Made by a program: the position numbers and the translations under genes
NCBI GenBank assembly: GCA_013813185.1
Contig: JACCSD010000023.1
Location: forward strand, 1 to 5,994
From: Burkholderiaceae bacterium
GTDB taxonomy: Bacteria > Pseudomonadota > Gammaproteobacteria > Burkholderiales > Burkholderiaceae_F
Direction of reading: 5' to 3'
DNA length: 5,994 nucleotides
Notes under the pieces: model-generated
Told to the model about the DNA's origin: nothing
What the model saw: only the letters and a program-made list of their open reading frames with translations
Database searches by the model: none
Shown: one piece after another, positions 5,047 to 5,994 of the stretch
Layout of the letters: each line of letters starts with the position of its first letter
Numbering within the stretch: the first letter of the stretch is position 1

Positions 5047-5994
5047 TGTCGCAACGTCTGCTGGCAGCCAACCAACGCAACGTCGCGGCAGCGACGCATG
5101 TCACCGAGCGGATTCGCCTGCTGCAGGATCGCGCCGTCCTGCTCGCCCGCCTCGGTCGAGTCGCCGAAGCCGAACGAACACTGGCAGAGGCCGAACAGCA
5201 GATGCCGGCGGATGCACCGCGCGCGCTGGAGTTGCGCTTCACCTACGTGCGCGCCATCGGCTCCTACTTCTCCAATCGCTTTGCCGACGCCCATCGCACC
5301 ATGTACGCCGCGCTGCGCGCAGCGCGCAAGTCGAACGAACCGATGCTGATCTCCGAGTGCGAATCGGCGCTGGCGTTATTCATGCAGCGCGAAGGCGATG
5401 TCAGGGCCGCGCTGGCGCATGCCCGTTCGGTACTGGCCAATGGCGACGCCACGCTGGAAGCGCGCTACCGCGCGTCGCTTGCGCTGGCGTCGATGCATCA
5501 GGACGCGCACGATTACGAGACGGCTTACCGGCTTTATCGTGAGACCCACGAGGTAGTCAAAAATCTGGACGACGAAATCGCGATGGCGAGCTGGCTGCAG
5601 CGGGCCGCCGTGGCAAAGGCCGCGCACGCGCGGCAATCGGCCGGGCGCGGCGAGCTCGACAAGCCGGGCGTAAAGCAGGCGATCGCCGAGTTGCAGCGGT
5701 GCATCGACTACGCGAAACAAGTGCCCGACGGGCCGGCGACCACGCTCGACCACTTGCTGCTTGCCGAAATGTACGTGCTGCAGAACCGCCATAAGCGAGC
5801 GCTCGTTTTATACGATCAGCATCTGCCGCAATGCGAAGGCGACGGCTTCCTGCACGAATGCACCGCCGCGATGGCCGATCGCGCCAACTGCCTGCTGCAA
5901 CTCGGCGAAACCGACGTCGGCTACGCGCAGGCCGTTGCAGCCTGGCGCCGCCTGGACGATTCCACACCGGCCGACATTCGCGCCATCGTGCACG
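5046..5994 (+). CDS. TPR-like helical-repeat protein, incomplete at right edge
   Basis: Seen: an open frame with no stop from the GTG at 5046 to the window end, at least 316 codons. The GTG shares its first base with the gatA TAG stop (TAGTG), so it is probably translated by reinitiation after gatA. The product is almost all alpha-helical, rich in Ala, Leu, Arg and Glu, in paired helices typical of tetratricopeptide repeats: about 22-52 (LLARLGRVAEAERTLAEAE), 61-94, 101-131 (REGDVRAALAHARSVL), 137-171 (HQDAHDYETAYRLYRETHEV), 235-262 (AEMYVLQNRHKRALVLYDQ) and 272-303. There is no signal peptide or membrane segment, so it is likely cytoplasmic. Function is unknown. In proteobacteria such N-terminal arrays often precede an output domain (for example GGDEF, kinase or DNA-binding); this one could too, but the C-terminus lies outside the window. 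Its codon use looks like that of its neighbours. Confidence 0.85.
   Translation, partial: MSQRLLAANQRNVAAATHVTERIRLLQDRAVLLARLGRVAEAERTLAEAEQQMPADAPRALELRFTYVRAIGSYFSNRFADAHRTMYAALRAARKSNEPMLISECESALALFMQREGDVRAALAHARSVLANGDATLEARYRASLALASMHQDAHDYETAYRLYRETHEVVKNLDDEIAMASWLQRAAVAKAAHARQSAGRGELDKPGVKQAIAELQRCIDYAKQVPDGPATTLDHLLLAEMYVLQNRHKRALVLYDQHLPQCEGDGFLHECTAAMADRANCLLQLGETDVGYAQAVAAWRRLDDSTPADIRAIVH

Noticed and set aside
5376..5792. Minus-strand frames in the last 900 bases (5376-5792, 5557-5967)
   Set aside because: The plus-strand frame from 5046 is open to the edge and shows regular helical-repeat patterns; the opposite frames look like GC-driven shadows.
1..5994. CRISPR array, tRNA, rRNA, transposase, prophage or defence genes
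   Set aside because: No regularly spaced direct repeats, tRNA cloverleaf, rRNA segment or recognisable mobile or defence protein was found on either strand.

Overview
The window looks like chromosomal core DNA from a high-GC betaproteobacterium, most likely of the order Burkholderiales. Two facts support this. The cell-shape genes mreB, mreC and mreD lie back to back on the minus strand, diverging from gatC-gatA on the plus strand, which is the known Burkholderia-type arrangement. The MreD and MreC proteins also carry Burkholderiales-like stretches (MreD RPQYLL...NPLFI...PWG...FWNIHQPR...LLMDVH; MreC N-terminus PPPLFNQG). I cannot name a genus.

Layout from left to right. Positions 1-435 have no credible gene. 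They hold two diverged copies of one structured repeat in opposite orientation (about 9-140 and 227-404); the second copy begins about 31 bases beyond the mreD stop. Positions 436-1062 are mreD, 1081-1983 mreC (TTG start) and 2097-3140 mreB, all on the minus strand and transcribed right to left. The 113-bp gap between mreB and mreC holds an intrinsic-terminator-like hairpin and then a perfect 13-bp hairpin that contains the mreC ribosome-binding site and start codon. Positions 3141-3277 are the divergent promoter region, with a perfect CTAGGC-T-GCCTAG inverted repeat. Positions 3278-3565 are gatC and 3562-5046 gatA (4-base overlap). From 5046 to the right edge runs an incomplete gene for a tetratricopeptide-like helical-repeat protein, which overlaps the gatA stop by one base. 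gatB is not next to gatA.

How the genes work together: MreB filaments, with MreC and MreD, organise the elongation machinery for sidewall peptidoglycan; its partner genes mrdA (PBP2) and rodA often follow mreD and may lie beyond the left edge. GatC and GatA form two thirds of the GatCAB amidotransferase, which converts misacylated Glu-tRNA(Gln) and/or Asp-tRNA(Asn) to the correct aminoacyl-tRNA. The TPR-like gene is translationally linked to gatA by position, but its function is unknown.

The two most interesting signals are (1) the inverted pair of repeats, in which stem sequences differ between copies while base pairing is kept, as expected of a selected secondary structure, and (2) the paired terminator and start-codon hairpin between mreB and mreC, which suggests a deliberate step-down from the abundant actin homologue to its membrane partners.
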